From positions 572,081 to 636,080 of the forward strand of contig VZRG01000305.1 in the NCBI GenBank assembly GCA_013397435.1: a DNA stretch of 64,000 nt, given 5' to 3'. Within the stretch, counting starts at the first letter, position 1; the number at the start of each line of letters is the position of its first letter. Source of the stretch: Erythrocercus mccallii. Taxonomy: Eukaryota; Chordata; Aves; Passeriformes; Dicruridae. Below are positions 1 to 12,283 of the stretch, in pieces. The translations under genes and the position numbers were made by a program. Below the pieces are notes generated by a model that saw nothing but the letters and a program-made list of their open reading frames with translations, searched no databases and was not told the DNA's origin.

Positions 1-3000
1 GGGCAGACTGAGCCTGCCAGCCTCGATATTCAGATTTAAGGACTGCAACAGTCAGATTCCCAATCATAAAGCCTGCCAGGGGCCTCCCATCCTTCTGCCC
101 AAAGATGAAGAAGGCAGTGGAGCTTCCCTCCAGCTTTCCCCAGATACGCATTAAAGCATATTAAGGCAAAAGCACAGCTGACACTGGGAGCTGAGACACC
201 CTAAATCAATTCTAAGGGGTGCAACAAGGAAGTCTTAAGTTACTCTACAGGGACTTGCTCAGTATTTTTCTCCTGACAGCTTTTGCTTCTTTCAAGTACT
301 GCACTTTAGTAGACAGTCAGAGAGAGAAGCAACGCAGTCCCCTGTGCAGCTCCAAAGATGTGCAAACGCTTAAAATGAGCTGGTCAGAATGGGGTACTCA
401 TTTAAAAAAAAATAAAAAAATAAAATTTGCAGGACATTAACTTACACCAGATTAAAAATAGCAGGAATGTCAGCAGTAGGAGCTGTCATTTGCAATAGCT
501 ATCAAGAGACAGGAAGTTATTTATTCTGGGGGTCACATAAAGCCCTCTTTAAAAACAAGGATGAAACAAAAAAAAAGAAAGCATGTTTACTGAAGCCTGT
601 TTTCCAATATTATCTAGCCAATTTTGTTTATGAAATTTTATAATAATTTGTCATTGATATATATTTGGGTTTATGTCCACAGATCTGTTAAACTGCTGGC
701 CACTGCAGGAAACACTGAAGCCCTTGCTGCTCGTACTTAATTTTTGGATTTTTTTTTCCATTTTGAAGATATTGTGGGGAATTTTCACACATTTTCCTTT
801 GGTTTTAAAAAGAAATTAAAGTCTTGCCCCAGAAAGTCAGGTGTTTTCAAGTATTTTGTTTGTTGATTATTCGTGTAATCATAAATTACACAGAGTATTT
901 GGCAGGCCATGCCTTTCTCTGTTAAAACATTTGTTTTTACTTTTTCAGTCATTGTTTAGATCCTGGTCATACGTAACATGCTCCAGGTTGTTTTGAACAG
1001 CAAAGAGGAAATAAGCAATATTTTAACTTATATCACATTGTAACAACACTAAATGCCTACACAGCAATATGCTGCCTAGTCAATATTTTCCACTTTCTTC
1101 CTGTCCACTGCTGGCTTATAACAGCAAGATAATTCAAAGTTTTACAGTTTTGTAACCTGTAAAACACAAGCTCACAAGCACGCTCAGAACAAAACACAAA
1201 AAGGAGCAAGAAATAGGATGTCAAAAAAAAAAAGGAAAAAAAAAAAGAGAGGCAGAATCTAAAGCAAACATATTTGCTGAAGGCTGGTTTTGAAATCATA
1301 GGAAAGCCAACAAAGCTCTTCTGAAGTCAGCTCACATGCACCCAGGCATTGTAGGTGACACAGTTGGATGAGGCAGAGCCCCAGCAAGGTACTGTTTGCC
1401 TACGTTCACCCTGACACCACGGCAGAGAGTTAGGAAAAGAGACTTTGAACTACGTGCGGTCACTGCTGCTCAGCAGGATCATGGTGTGCAGTGGATGTGA
1501 TTACTAAACCCATCATGACCTCTAGAAAATGCCCTATGGGTTAGAAAAAGAGAGGCATCATTCCAAACACCACACTGTTCACATGAAACAGTTTCTGTGA
1601 CAAAGTAGAAATTACAGAACTACATTTCAAAAATTTCTCCAGGATTTTTTTTTCCTACAGGTTTAAGCTGAACACTGTATTTCAAGCATTCGGTTATCAT
1701 GGAGAAGGATTTCTATCTCTCCTCTGTTAGCAAAGTCTTAAGAATTTGTCATTTACCTAAGAAGGAGAGGGAGACAAAGAAAAGAAGAACATTTCTTCCA
1801 AGACTGGCTTTGTAAAAAATACTTCAAAATTCAGTTTTGAAGCAAAGAGTGAAGGATCTGGACCTAGTACCTTGAAGACATACACATACCAACTGCAATT
1901 TTAAGAAAGTTTAGTAGCTCTTAGACACTCTTTTTAACAAAATTCTCAAGGCATCAGAGAGGTTTAGGACCTACAACTTTAAAACACACTCCTCAGATAA
2001 TGGAAACTGGCAAAGCAGCCATGGGCTTTTTCCTCCTCTGTCAATTATTCGAGGACCCCACATTCACTCATCCACTGCTGTACGCTTCCTTCAATGCCAA
2101 GCATTTCTGGGGCATCTGATAAGGGAGTGCAGCATTATCTTGCTCAAAGTTTTCATAACAACAACGGCTATCCCACACACACACATGTATATATTCAACA
2201 CATTTGACTGATTTTCCAAGGAGAGCAGTAGTTGAGTAATTTTGATAAGAAAAAATACAAATCTCTGTGTTCCACAGCTCTTTTAAAAAATGAAGTAATA
2301 TTTTAAACTTGAAAGATTGGGGTTTTTTCCTAATTCTCACCTATTTCTGTCTATTATTTTAGAATAGGTTTTTAAACATGAAAACATTCAAGACTAAGCA
2401 TAATCAACCAAAATATTAAGATACATATTCACCTCTAAGGAGAATTGAAGAGAAGTCTATGATTTGTACAAATCCCCTGGCTGCAGTGATTTCTGTGCAC
2501 TGTAGTTGGCTAACAAACACAACAGAAACTAATTTAAAGCAGATTTAAAGGCCTTTTTACCTGAAGAACTTGCCAGAGAGCAGCAATGGCAAGGCACTTG
2601 CTTCCTGGCACAGCTAAAGGCACACCACAACTTTTGCATCAGCTTACTTGACTCCTCTACACTGCCACAGAGGCTACCCACATCTCAAAGAGCCCTAGCC
2701 ACATGGATTTCTATTTTTTTTTAAAACAAGTCTATTGACAAACTCACATCCTTTCTATTGTAGCTGTTCTCAGCTTGTGGCCCACATACTCCTCAGGGCT
2801 CAAAAATACTTCTAAAATCCCTCACAAGGCAGTCAGTGGAGGTAGTGGCAGTCAAATGTCCTCTGTCTGTTTGCACTGGGCTTTTCTGTAATCCTGGATT
2901 AAACACACATGCATCACAGGAAGAAAACAGACAATTTTAAGTTGCTGACTCTAGAAAAAGAGCAAGAACCATCTAAGATTAAACCTGGCCCCCAGACTTT

Positions 3001-4695
3001 GTCAAAAAGCTGACTTAAAGGATAAGGCCAAAGAAGATTAACTCAAGTACGATGACAAAGTACACTCAAACAGCAACAGCTTCTTGACCAACACTGAGGG
3101 GTTGTAAAAACCAAAACATTTAAGAGGAGGATTCATAACCCTGCAGTCTGTGCCTCAAGGAGAGCTCTCCCAATCCAGGTTCTGCCACTTGGTAAGCTCC
3201 AGCAAATGGTTCTGGTTGTAATGATGCAGCACAACTCACTGAGCCCATAACCAGAAATGCAGACAACCCAGATAACTTCAGAGTAAAAAACATCTTCCAA
3301 GAGACACACTGTCCAGTGGAGAACATTGCCATTCTTCCATGCACTATGGGACCAGCCAGTTTTCCTTTCATCTGACAGCAGTCAGGGAGAGATGCAGCAG
3401 TGAAGAAGTACACAGTTCATCCATCAGCAACTTTAGCAAGGAAATCTAATTCACTCAAAACTGCTATTTTACATCCATACAAGTCATCTACAAGTGTATC
3501 TTCTGTTATATTGGTGAGAAGTTGCTTCACTAATAAAAAACTCACACTAACTTATACTAATTATTAGGGGGTTTTTACATTACTTTTACATTGTTTACAT
3601 TGTTGCTATATGATTGATTGCTGATGCTAATGACTGTTCCCATACTATTGCTTGTTAATATATTATTGATTGCTGAGAGGAAATTTTAATTGTTATATAA
3701 ATTTGCTTTATTGATCCTTTTTATATTTGCTAATGATGATGTCTGTGGTAGGATTCTTGCTAGTGTTGACTTCTGTTGTATTTTTGATACTCTGTAATAA
3801 TGTAGAGAAATTTTAAGGAATAAAAAGCGTCCATCTCTCCCTGTGTATTACAGCATCCTACAAACCTCCTGCAGCAATTTCTGTTCATGCACAAGCTGTG
3901 TAACCCTGGGTTACACAGATCATGACACTTTGCTATTGAGTTTAATCTCACCTTTTTTCATGCATATTGTCTTGTCATAGTGCAGTCTCCTCCAAGGGTT
4001 CTGTCATGCAACTAAGCTTGTGCCAACACAGTAAAACATAGGTATATTGATGGGAGAAAGAAACTGTGAGAGAGTTCCTTGCCCAAACCTGTTTTCCAAC
4101 TCCACTCCAATGGGATCTTCATGTTCACATAAAGGGCCACCTCTCTACCAGACATGATATTTATGCTGGCACTGCTGCTGCATCACTGTTAGTAAAATAA
4201 TACCTTTTGGAAACAAGCTCACTGTCATTTCTGGTTGCCAGTGCAAGTACTCATCTCATGGTGAGCTCCTCTGAGCTTAACTTCTGTTGTATCTGTTTTC
4301 TCAGATTCTTTTTAATTGCAGAAAAATACTTATTTTCAAGTCTAACTAACAGGATGTTTTGGCTGCCTCCTCTCACTCCTGCCGTAAGGGGCAAAAGGCT
4401 TTTGGAATTACTACAGGTAAAAATTTTCCTCCTCTTCCTCCTTCTGCCCACACCAAACTTAGCTTATTTCTACTGGAATGATGACATCCCCAACACAAAG
4501 ACTAAACACTGGCACCTTCCTCAGTGACAGAGTAAATTTTCCCACACCAAAAAGCTACCAGTAAATAGGTTTCAATGACTCAATATACAGACAAAACTTA
4601 CCCGACTTAAGTCAACAGAAACTTAATATTTCTCTATGTTCAACACATGTTTTCTATTGATGGCATTCAAATACTAAAATTAACACTGCTAGTTA
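1..4695. other. Intron 1 sequence, no gene
   Basis: AT-rich, with short A runs (for example 1219-1247). The block 3540-3960 is TGATTGATT/TTGCTAATGATGA-rich and ends in a poly(A)-signal-like AATAAA and the 23-bp palindrome; it might be a decayed LTR or DNA repeat. Nothing else recognised. Confidence 0.6.
3896..3918. repeat. 23-bp palindrome
   Basis: The arm CTGTGTAACCC, one central T, then its exact reverse complement. It lies at the end of an AT-rich block (3540-3960) that includes AATAAA at 3820-3825. It may be a protein-binding palindrome or part of an old LTR-like repeat; neither is proved. Confidence 0.85.
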
Positions 4696-5050
4696 GAAAA
4701 GGCTCCAGGGAGGCCTCACTGCAGCCTTTCAGTACTGAAAGGGAGCTTTTAAAAAAGGTGGAGAGTGACATTTTACACAAGCAGATAGTGGTGAAACAAG
4801 GGGGAACAGTTTTAAACTAAGAGGAGAGATTTAGATTAGACGTTAGGAAGAAATTCTTTATGCAGAGGGTGGTAAGGCTATAGAACAGGCTGCTCAGGAA
4901 AACTGTGGTTGCCCTTCCCTGAAGTGTTCAAGGCCAGACTGGATGGTGCCCTGGGCAACCTGATCTAGTGAGAATCATCCCTGCTGATGGCAGGGGTGGT
5001 TGGAACTACAGGATCATTAAGGTCCCTGTCAACCCTTCTATGATTTTATA
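4696..5050 (+). mobile_element. CR1 LINE 3' fragment
   Basis: Recognisable CR1 landmarks in order: GGCTCCAGGGAGGCC, TTAGGAAGAAATTCTTT, CAGGCTGCTCAGG, TTCAAGGCCAGACTGGATGG, GCAACCTGATCTAG, and a degenerate 3' end CTATGATTTTAT. It is 5'-truncated, as usual for this LINE, and lacks coding capacity. Confidence 0.92.
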
Positions 5051-7129
5051 ATAGCTCTTCCATATGAAGCTCTGCTCTCCTTTGGTGCAACTTTTCCTTT
5101 GCCTACATTATGTTTAACTCTTGTTGTTTCCTTTTTTTTTTTTTTCTCCCTGAAGATTAGTTTATTATCCATTCTACAAGCCCCAAGGTAAGAGAAAAGG
5201 CAGTAAAAGAGTACCTGTTTGGATTAAAGACCATAATGACAATGGGAAGTCACACACACAGAGGAGGCTGACATCCTCACTGGTGTTTTGTTTCCCTCCA
5301 GATGCAGCTCTCCACGATGAGCTGAGACACACAAACCTGTGAGACAAAGTAATCTGCCCTCTCTTATCTACAGCACCATTAGAAACAGGCATTCCCCACC
5401 AGCCCGGTGCCTGCTTGAGGGTGGAAAGCTGGAAGGAGAAGAGGAGGGAGACAAAGAGGTGCCTGGCACCTTTGTTTGAGGTCTGGAAAACACCGTTTTC
5501 TCTCGGGCAGAGAAGGAAGCAAACAGCAAGCGCCATCCCTCAGCCATGGCAGCACGCACGCACATGCACACGCATTTCCTGCGGCTTCACGAAAACAATG
5601 AAGTGTGGGGAGCCTGGCTCTCGTATGAAGCACACACCGGCTATATACAAAATAAGGAAAGCAGCTGCCTCAAAAGCTCAGTCACGCTTTTATCAACAGG
5701 GCTTTAATTAGTACCCATCTGCTTCCTGTTTTATACTACAGAACTGACTTTCACCTGTTTCAGCAGAACACCCCCTCCCCCAAATGGAAGTGCACACACA
5801 CACACACACACACACACACGAAAAGTTCACAAACACCTTATACTTGAGTCATTTACATCTGAAATCCTTGTTCTGAGTGTGTGGGCTATATAATTGCTTT
5901 TGTAAAAAAAAAAAAATCAGGCTTTGCCAGAGCTATCAGATTTCACAGTCAACACTTTTAAATCACACACTTTATATGTTTCACCATTTATTTTAACTCA
6001 TTGGCACTTGGGGACCCCAAGAACACTGGAGCCCTGTTGTACTGGCACTGCACTACAGAGAGGCTGCCCAGAGGGCTGGTAGTGGAAGTGTGGGCTTTTC
6101 CTGAGGTCCGTCACACACATGAAAGGATTTAAATAAACAATGGCAAGGCTGATAGTTTGAATCCATTCTTAACTCACCCCATTGTTTGAAGAAAAGAAAC
6201 AACACGTAGAAGAAAAATATTACTGAGGGAGGAAATAGCTTCACCTTTGAATTTCCTGACATTTTTCCTCCCACGCTTTTCCCCTTCACACATCAATTAT
6301 TTATTTATTTTGCAAGGAGAAGACAAGTGAAAGTTAAGTACACCAGCACAGCTACGTGCTGTCAGACCTGCCCACATCTCCTGCACAAAGGAGCTACAAG
6401 CACTTTAAAGCTTGCCAAGAGCAAGGTATCCAGAGAGTAAAAACAAGAGGAAGCAAAGCACTAGGGGAATGAATTTCTTGCCAGTGATTGAGCAAGGAGC
6501 ACCACTTGCCTGCTCCTAGGCCCAGCTATAGGAATGGGAAGAGCAGCAAGTGCCAAAAGGAGCTGTATTCATAAGGTCTCTACATCTGAATTTTCTGGGT
6601 ATGCAAAGCCTTCTCAAACTCAAAGTTGCTCATCACAGAAAAGAGCTTTTCTTAGCACACTTTTAGCATCAGCCATCACCTACAATGCTTATTTTGCCAA
6701 AATAAACCTGGCAACCACACGACTCATGCTCCAGCTTTGGAGTGGGAGGAAATTTTTCTCTCTTTACAGTTAGAAACCTCATCTGCAACAGCTTTCCCAG
6801 ATGCACAAAGCTGACCTAATTCACCTAAGAGTTTTCTTCCATAGCATCTTGGAGCTACTTCCGGAGTTTTTGGAACTGTCTATCTGCAGGGTTCATGAGA
6901 TTCACCAAAGATGGAAAAGTAAGAAAAAAAGTCGTTCCAGTGAACAGAATTACAGCAGTTACTCCTTTGATGTAGTTAGTAGTGGTGGTAGCAAGAGCAA
7001 CAAGCCTACAACATCCTCCTTTGCCCCCTCTATCATCACCCAAGGGGAGATCACAGCGCTGGCAAAACCAGAAGGGGCAACACTAACACCAAACACTTGG
7101 TTGTAAGACTCAGTATTCATGGGAGCCTA
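5051..7129. other. Intron 1 sequence, no gene
   Basis: Contains a T14 run near 5132, the CA microsatellite and an A13 run near 5905. Five overlapping frames at 5174-5711 on both strands show no domain and read as chance. Confidence 0.6.
5793..5819. repeat. (CA)n microsatellite
   Basis: Thirteen and a half uninterrupted CA units on the plus strand. Probably length-polymorphic. Confidence 0.97.
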
Positions 7130-7440
7130 CGAAAGAGATGGGGAGAGATGATTTACAAGGCTGTGTAGTGACCGGACAAAGGGGAACAGCTTCAAAGTGA
7201 CTGAAAGTAGGTTTAGATTAGATATTAGGAAGAAATTCTTTCCTGTAAGGGTGATGTGGCACTGGAACAGGTTGTTCAGAGAAGCTGTGGATGCCTCATC
7301 CCTGGCAGTATTCAAGGCCAGGTTGGATGGGGCTCTGAGCAACCTGGTCTTGTGGAACGTGTCCCTGACCACGGCAGGGGCTTTGGAACTGACGATCGTT
7401 ATGGTCCCTTCCAATCCAAAGCATTCTATGATTCTGAATG
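7130..7440 (+). mobile_element. CR1 LINE 3' fragment
   Basis: Starts near AAAGAGATGGGGAGAGATG. It continues through ATTAGGAAGAAATTCTTTCC, GGAACAGGTTGTTCAGAGA and TTCAAGGCCAGGTTGGATGG to the terminal GGTCCCTTCCAATCC and ATTCTATGATTCT repeat. It is better preserved than the copy at 4696. The open frames of up to 130 codons here are remnants of the element, not a gene. Confidence 0.94.
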
Positions 7441-10400
7441 GGCACCCTAAGAAATGCCGTTTGTTACTGACACAGCACAACAAAGTACCATCTATGTCTG
7501 TGTACACAAAGAGATTTGTGCAGCATCACACAAATCTGATAAAGAATAAGAATTGCCATTCAGAAGTAAAGATCACACTTTGTTTTTAAATCTCCAACAT
7601 CTAATAGTTCTCAGCAACTCTTCTGCTACCTCACCATCTAGCAAAAGCAGGACTTTGTACACACACTAAGGGGAGGTATTAGTGATGGGAACAAGCTCTG
7701 TTGCTAGAGGAAAAAATTCAAATGAAAACACACAGGCGTCCAAGCACAATTAATGCTCTGAGCACGTGAAATAGGTGAGAAGGGATGGAGCAAAGTGAGC
7801 AGCAAATGTGAATAGTCCTAATATTTCTCAGAAGAGTAAAGGTGGCTCACTTTAACTCAATTGCTTCAAGGACAGAAAAAATAGATGCACTAATCTCTTG
7901 AGTTGTGTTTTGTTTTGTTGTTTGATTTATAGAATTAATTAATTGATAAACCTGAATGATAATTTTTTTCTTTAAAAAAAGGAAAAAAATTCTTAACCTT
8001 GTGTTTTCACCTAGAAGATTATATCACCACTCAGATATTTTTCCATGATATCTCAAGCAACATATTACAAAACTTCATCCAGGACTGAAACAACAGATTG
8101 TCTCAAGAGCAAATGACAAAATATTTGCACCAGAAATCCTGGCAACATTGCATGCAGATGGGTTTCTGAAAAATGGGGTTCCAAGAATAAGTCACCCATG
8201 GTTCCAAAAATAAGAGTTAAATTCAAACAAAAACTGAATGTTCACTTTGCAGGGTACTGCAAGCCCTCTCCAGGGTCCCACCCTTGCCGCACACAAGACA
8301 CTTGCTAACCACAAGCCTCTGAAGTCTGAACTTCAGCTAAACACATAAGGCTGGGGAAATGCAACCAAGGTCAACGTCCTGGATGCGTAAACCAGAAATT
8401 ACACGCTATGGGGTGGTGGTCAGCCACCCCACTGCCAATGGACTTTGACACCTGAGTATCAGGGCAGCCCCAGAATCCATGGCCACCATCTGTAAGGATC
8501 TGAGCTGCGGCAGGAGAGAGATCATCCTATCATGCAGGGCCAGGAACATCTCTGCCTGCAGCTGGAATGTGAGCATGCTGGTCAGGTCTCTCAGCCTGCC
8601 AAGGCACAGCTCAGACGGTCTCCAAAGCCCTGACCCTCCCCGAAGCACTGGGGCAGCCCACGTGTGCGGAGGCACAGAGACGCGTCACGCTTCAGCGGGG
8701 GGCACCAGAGCATGACCACACCACAGCAGAAACAGATGTCTGAGACTGCTCTCATAAACAGGGATGGAGAAACTTAAAACCTGCACGTTATTGCTCCACC
8801 TCGCCTTTCACAAGGGGAATCAAAAGCAAAGTTCATTGGATGGTAGTGACCTTTTCTAAGTGATTCCTGGGCTTTGGGACACACTGCTTCCACACTGCTT
8901 TTTTTTGGTTCTGATAACCTTACTCAGCCAGCCAACCATGTTTACTGTATTTTTTTTTGCCTTTTTTATGGTCAATACATACCTGATAGGGAATCCCAGG
9001 ATATTCTGCACTGAGAGGAACAAAACAGATCCTTGATTTAAAAGACATATTTCACATTTTCAATGTATTTCAGATTCGTGCAATCTAGGGCCTTCAACAA
9101 ACTTTCCACCGTAGCTTGTCTTCCTTAGCAATGGCCAACTTCATACTGATAAATACTGTTCATAAAGGCTACGCAAAACCAGTGGTGTTTGGCAGGAGAC
9201 AGGCACACATTAACAGTTCTAGCCTAAGACAAAAAAACTAATATAATTTTTTTGAAATTCGGCACCCATCCGAGACCAAACTTTTCCGTTAAGATGACTA
9301 AACAACTGGTTTGAAGTGATTTGCATAAAAGACGAAAAAAATGCAATATGGATATGGGGGAAGGAGAAGTGAAACAAGAATGGGATAATGACATTTCATG
9401 ATAACAGAGAGCATTACAGTCTGGTGCACATAAGAAAACAGTGTCTTTCCTTTCCTTTCTTCCCCTCCACATTTCTCTCGCTATATAAAATTAATAAAAC
9501 TCTTTTTTAACCATAAAAATCAAGGATTAAACTTAAAGCTCAGTCGTACACAGTAGTCCAAAGGAATATGATAATGGGAATAGAAACAAACTCAGAACCT
9601 CCTAACATCAGCAGATACAGTACACTGTATTTTTATACAGTACACTGTATATTTTTAATTATAATAATTACAAAGCCACACACTGAAGTTTGTTCATTCT
9701 TTGACACAGTATAAACCTCCAACTTACAATCTTGAGTATTCCAGAAGAATCAAAGCTGTTGGTGTTACCAGAGTAGCCATGTGGAGTATAAACAATTCTC
9801 CACGTACAATTAGTTCAAGCGGCAATCACACCAAAACTTACTTTCTGAACCCCAAAAAGCAAACAAGTCATCAAGCTGATGACTTTGGAAATTCAGCCAC
9901 TTTCCAGCATTTGTGATGGCTCTCTATCATATTCGCCTTACTTCAACCAAATACATTTACTTGTGCTGGACAGTCATGTGCCATTTTTGTTGCCTCAACA
10001 CATTTAAGACTTTTCTAAGCCACAGTGCAAATGTATCTTAAAAAAAGAAACACACAAGAAGGCTTCAATTAATTCTCATCCAATATATATTTGTTTTGAG
10101 CAGGTCAAACCATGGAGTATCTGGGCATTGCAATAAGAATAAAAAACTAACAAGAACAAATAGAGTTTTTAGAAATTCCAGCTTTTAAAAAATACTAAGT
10201 GTATTAAAACTAGAATTTCAGAGTCATCAGTGTAACAGTAATCTCAGTGATGAAACACTACTAATCCTCAGCTCAGTTATTCCATAATGGAGAACACCTG
10301 TTAAAAAGAGCTCAGATATTCAGAGCCAGCACTTAACTGTCGCTGTGTCCCTACAACTGCTAATGTATCCCTAAGTTTGATTTACTGCTAGTAAAACTCT

Positions 10401-12069
10401 TAAGCACAGCTGTGATGAAACAACTTTCTACACCCAGTTATAAAGATAATCTTATTTTTAAATGGATTCATTTAACTCCAGTGTCATTTACTTCTGTACT
10501 ATCTCAATCATGGCAAGAACACGCTTTTGCTTTAGGTCACAGACAGATGCCACATTAAAAGAATGAAAAATAGTTCTCTATATTAATGCATCAAGACCAC
10601 TCACTTTTTTCTGTAGAGTGGTGTTTCCTCTCCAAAGGGGGAAAAAGCATGTTCTAGAAACTTTGTAACAGCAGTCACTGAACTCACAGCCACCTAATCT
10701 TGTCAGCTGGTGGTTGCTTTGTATTACAAACACAACCACAGACAGGACAGGCCAACACCAGTGGTGCCCAGATTAGGCTGGTCATGTCACCAAAACCAAC
10801 AGGACCACACCAACCCACCAGCAGCTACATCACTCCTCCCTGCCTCCAACCCAACCACCGGCAGCGTCTTGCCACCACAAGCACAAGGATGATTTGGGCA
10901 GTGCATTGCCAAAAAGCCAGGGATGGAGTACACTGGAATAGAGACACAGGGAGTTAAGCCAAAATTCCCAGTAACCAAACTTGTTCCAGTTTATTTTCTG
11001 TGGGTTTCATCTGGTTTCTGGACAACCCTGCCTAAACTGATGCAGAGCAGCTTTGCAAAAACCAAATCACGCCACAACTGTTACCCCCACATGCAAACCA
11101 AGCCCAGGCTATTTAAGAGTTCAGACCTCTTCATCTAACAAAGCTCAGCTTACAAGACTACTAAGGATTTTTCTGTTGTCTCCTTTTATACGTTTTCACT
11201 TAAGTGCTTAAACCTGACTGTACCCTTTGGACCACGGGGCTCCCTGTACAAGCGAGTTGTTCATCCAAGTTCTCCTACATAATAAATCAGATCTCAACAT
11301 CATAAATCCACCATAATTTTCTTGTGTTGTGGATTATCCTGTCAACCCAGGGACTGCATCCCATTCTAGAAGGCCTTCTGCAGATGAAGGAAACCAGCAG
11401 CCTCCCAGTCAAAATGACATAGCAGAATACAAGCAGACAAGCAGAGCAGACAACCAGTGATATGGGAGCAATATGACATTGAATCAATGAGGGAACATCC
11501 ATCTGCAAGGGATTAGCTTGAGCACACAAGCAGCCCAGCCTGTCATCAGGCTTTTAAATTAGAAAAATGAAGTCATTTTGTAGAAGGTTTCTCTCCAACA
11601 GGAGACCACCAAAATAGGTTTTGTACAGGTGCATCAAGCAGGCAATGGAAACAGTCACTGCAGGCACATTAGAGCCTAGTGTGAACATCACAGGAGTGAG
11701 TAAAAGTGGAAGGATAAACAACAGCAGCTTCAATGAGGTCCTGACAGTGAATATGAGCCATTCAGATCAGAGTGATAGACAGGGGAGTGTGGAGGAGGTG
11801 GTTAGGAAGGGTGCTGTGTGGCCCAGTTAGGGATATGGGGTATTAACTCTGCAACCACACTGTGAATGGATACAAACATGGTGCTTTTCTCATGGTTAGA
11901 GGAAGAGTTCAAACATAAAGTAGCTTCTTACTTCTCAACAGTGATCTCCAATTTGTTTGAAATGTGCTTCATATTCCTTAGCAAAATAGAAAGCAGTCAT
12001 CTGCTTTCGTAACAGCACCTCACCAGGTCTCTGGCACTATCTCCACTTGTCCCTAGGGGATCACTGTAT
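7441..12069. other. Intron 1 sequence, no gene
   Basis: Mostly AT-rich. A GC-richer patch at 8400-8720 has open frames on both strands (minus 8406-8675, 89 codons). The duplicated near-palindrome is at 9615-9650. No recognised gene. Confidence 0.6.
9615..9650. repeat. Duplicated 16-bp near-palindrome
   Basis: ATACAGTACACTGTAT occurs at 9615-9630 and again at 9635-9650, separated by TTTT. Each copy is itself an inverted repeat (ATACAGT / ACTGTAT) around a 2-base centre. Confidence 0.9.
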
Positions 12070-12283
12070 GTTTTAAGAAAAGAAACACCTTCACTGTGAT
12101 TCTGGTCAAGCAGTGGCAAAAGTTGCTCAGAGAGGCTGTGGAGCCTCCACCCTTGGAGATACTCAGAACCCAGCTGGATCTGGCCCTGAGCCTCAGCAGA
12201 TCCAGCTGTGGGCAAGGACCTGAACTAGACAATCTCCCAGAGGTACCTTCCTGCCTCCATTACGCTGTAATTCTCTGGTGTCT
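12070..12283 (+). mobile_element. CR1 LINE 3' fragment, diverged
   Basis: Contains GTTGCTCAGAGAGGCTGTGG, CTTGGAGATACTCA, AACCCAGCTGGATC, and a degraded end near CTAGACAATCTCCCAGAGG. The order matches an older CR1 subfamily; the terminal octamer repeat is decayed. Confidence 0.85.

Noticed and set aside
7197..7589. 130- and 126-codon frames on opposite strands
   Set aside because: They lie on a CR1 3' fragment and its flank, a non-coding part of the element.
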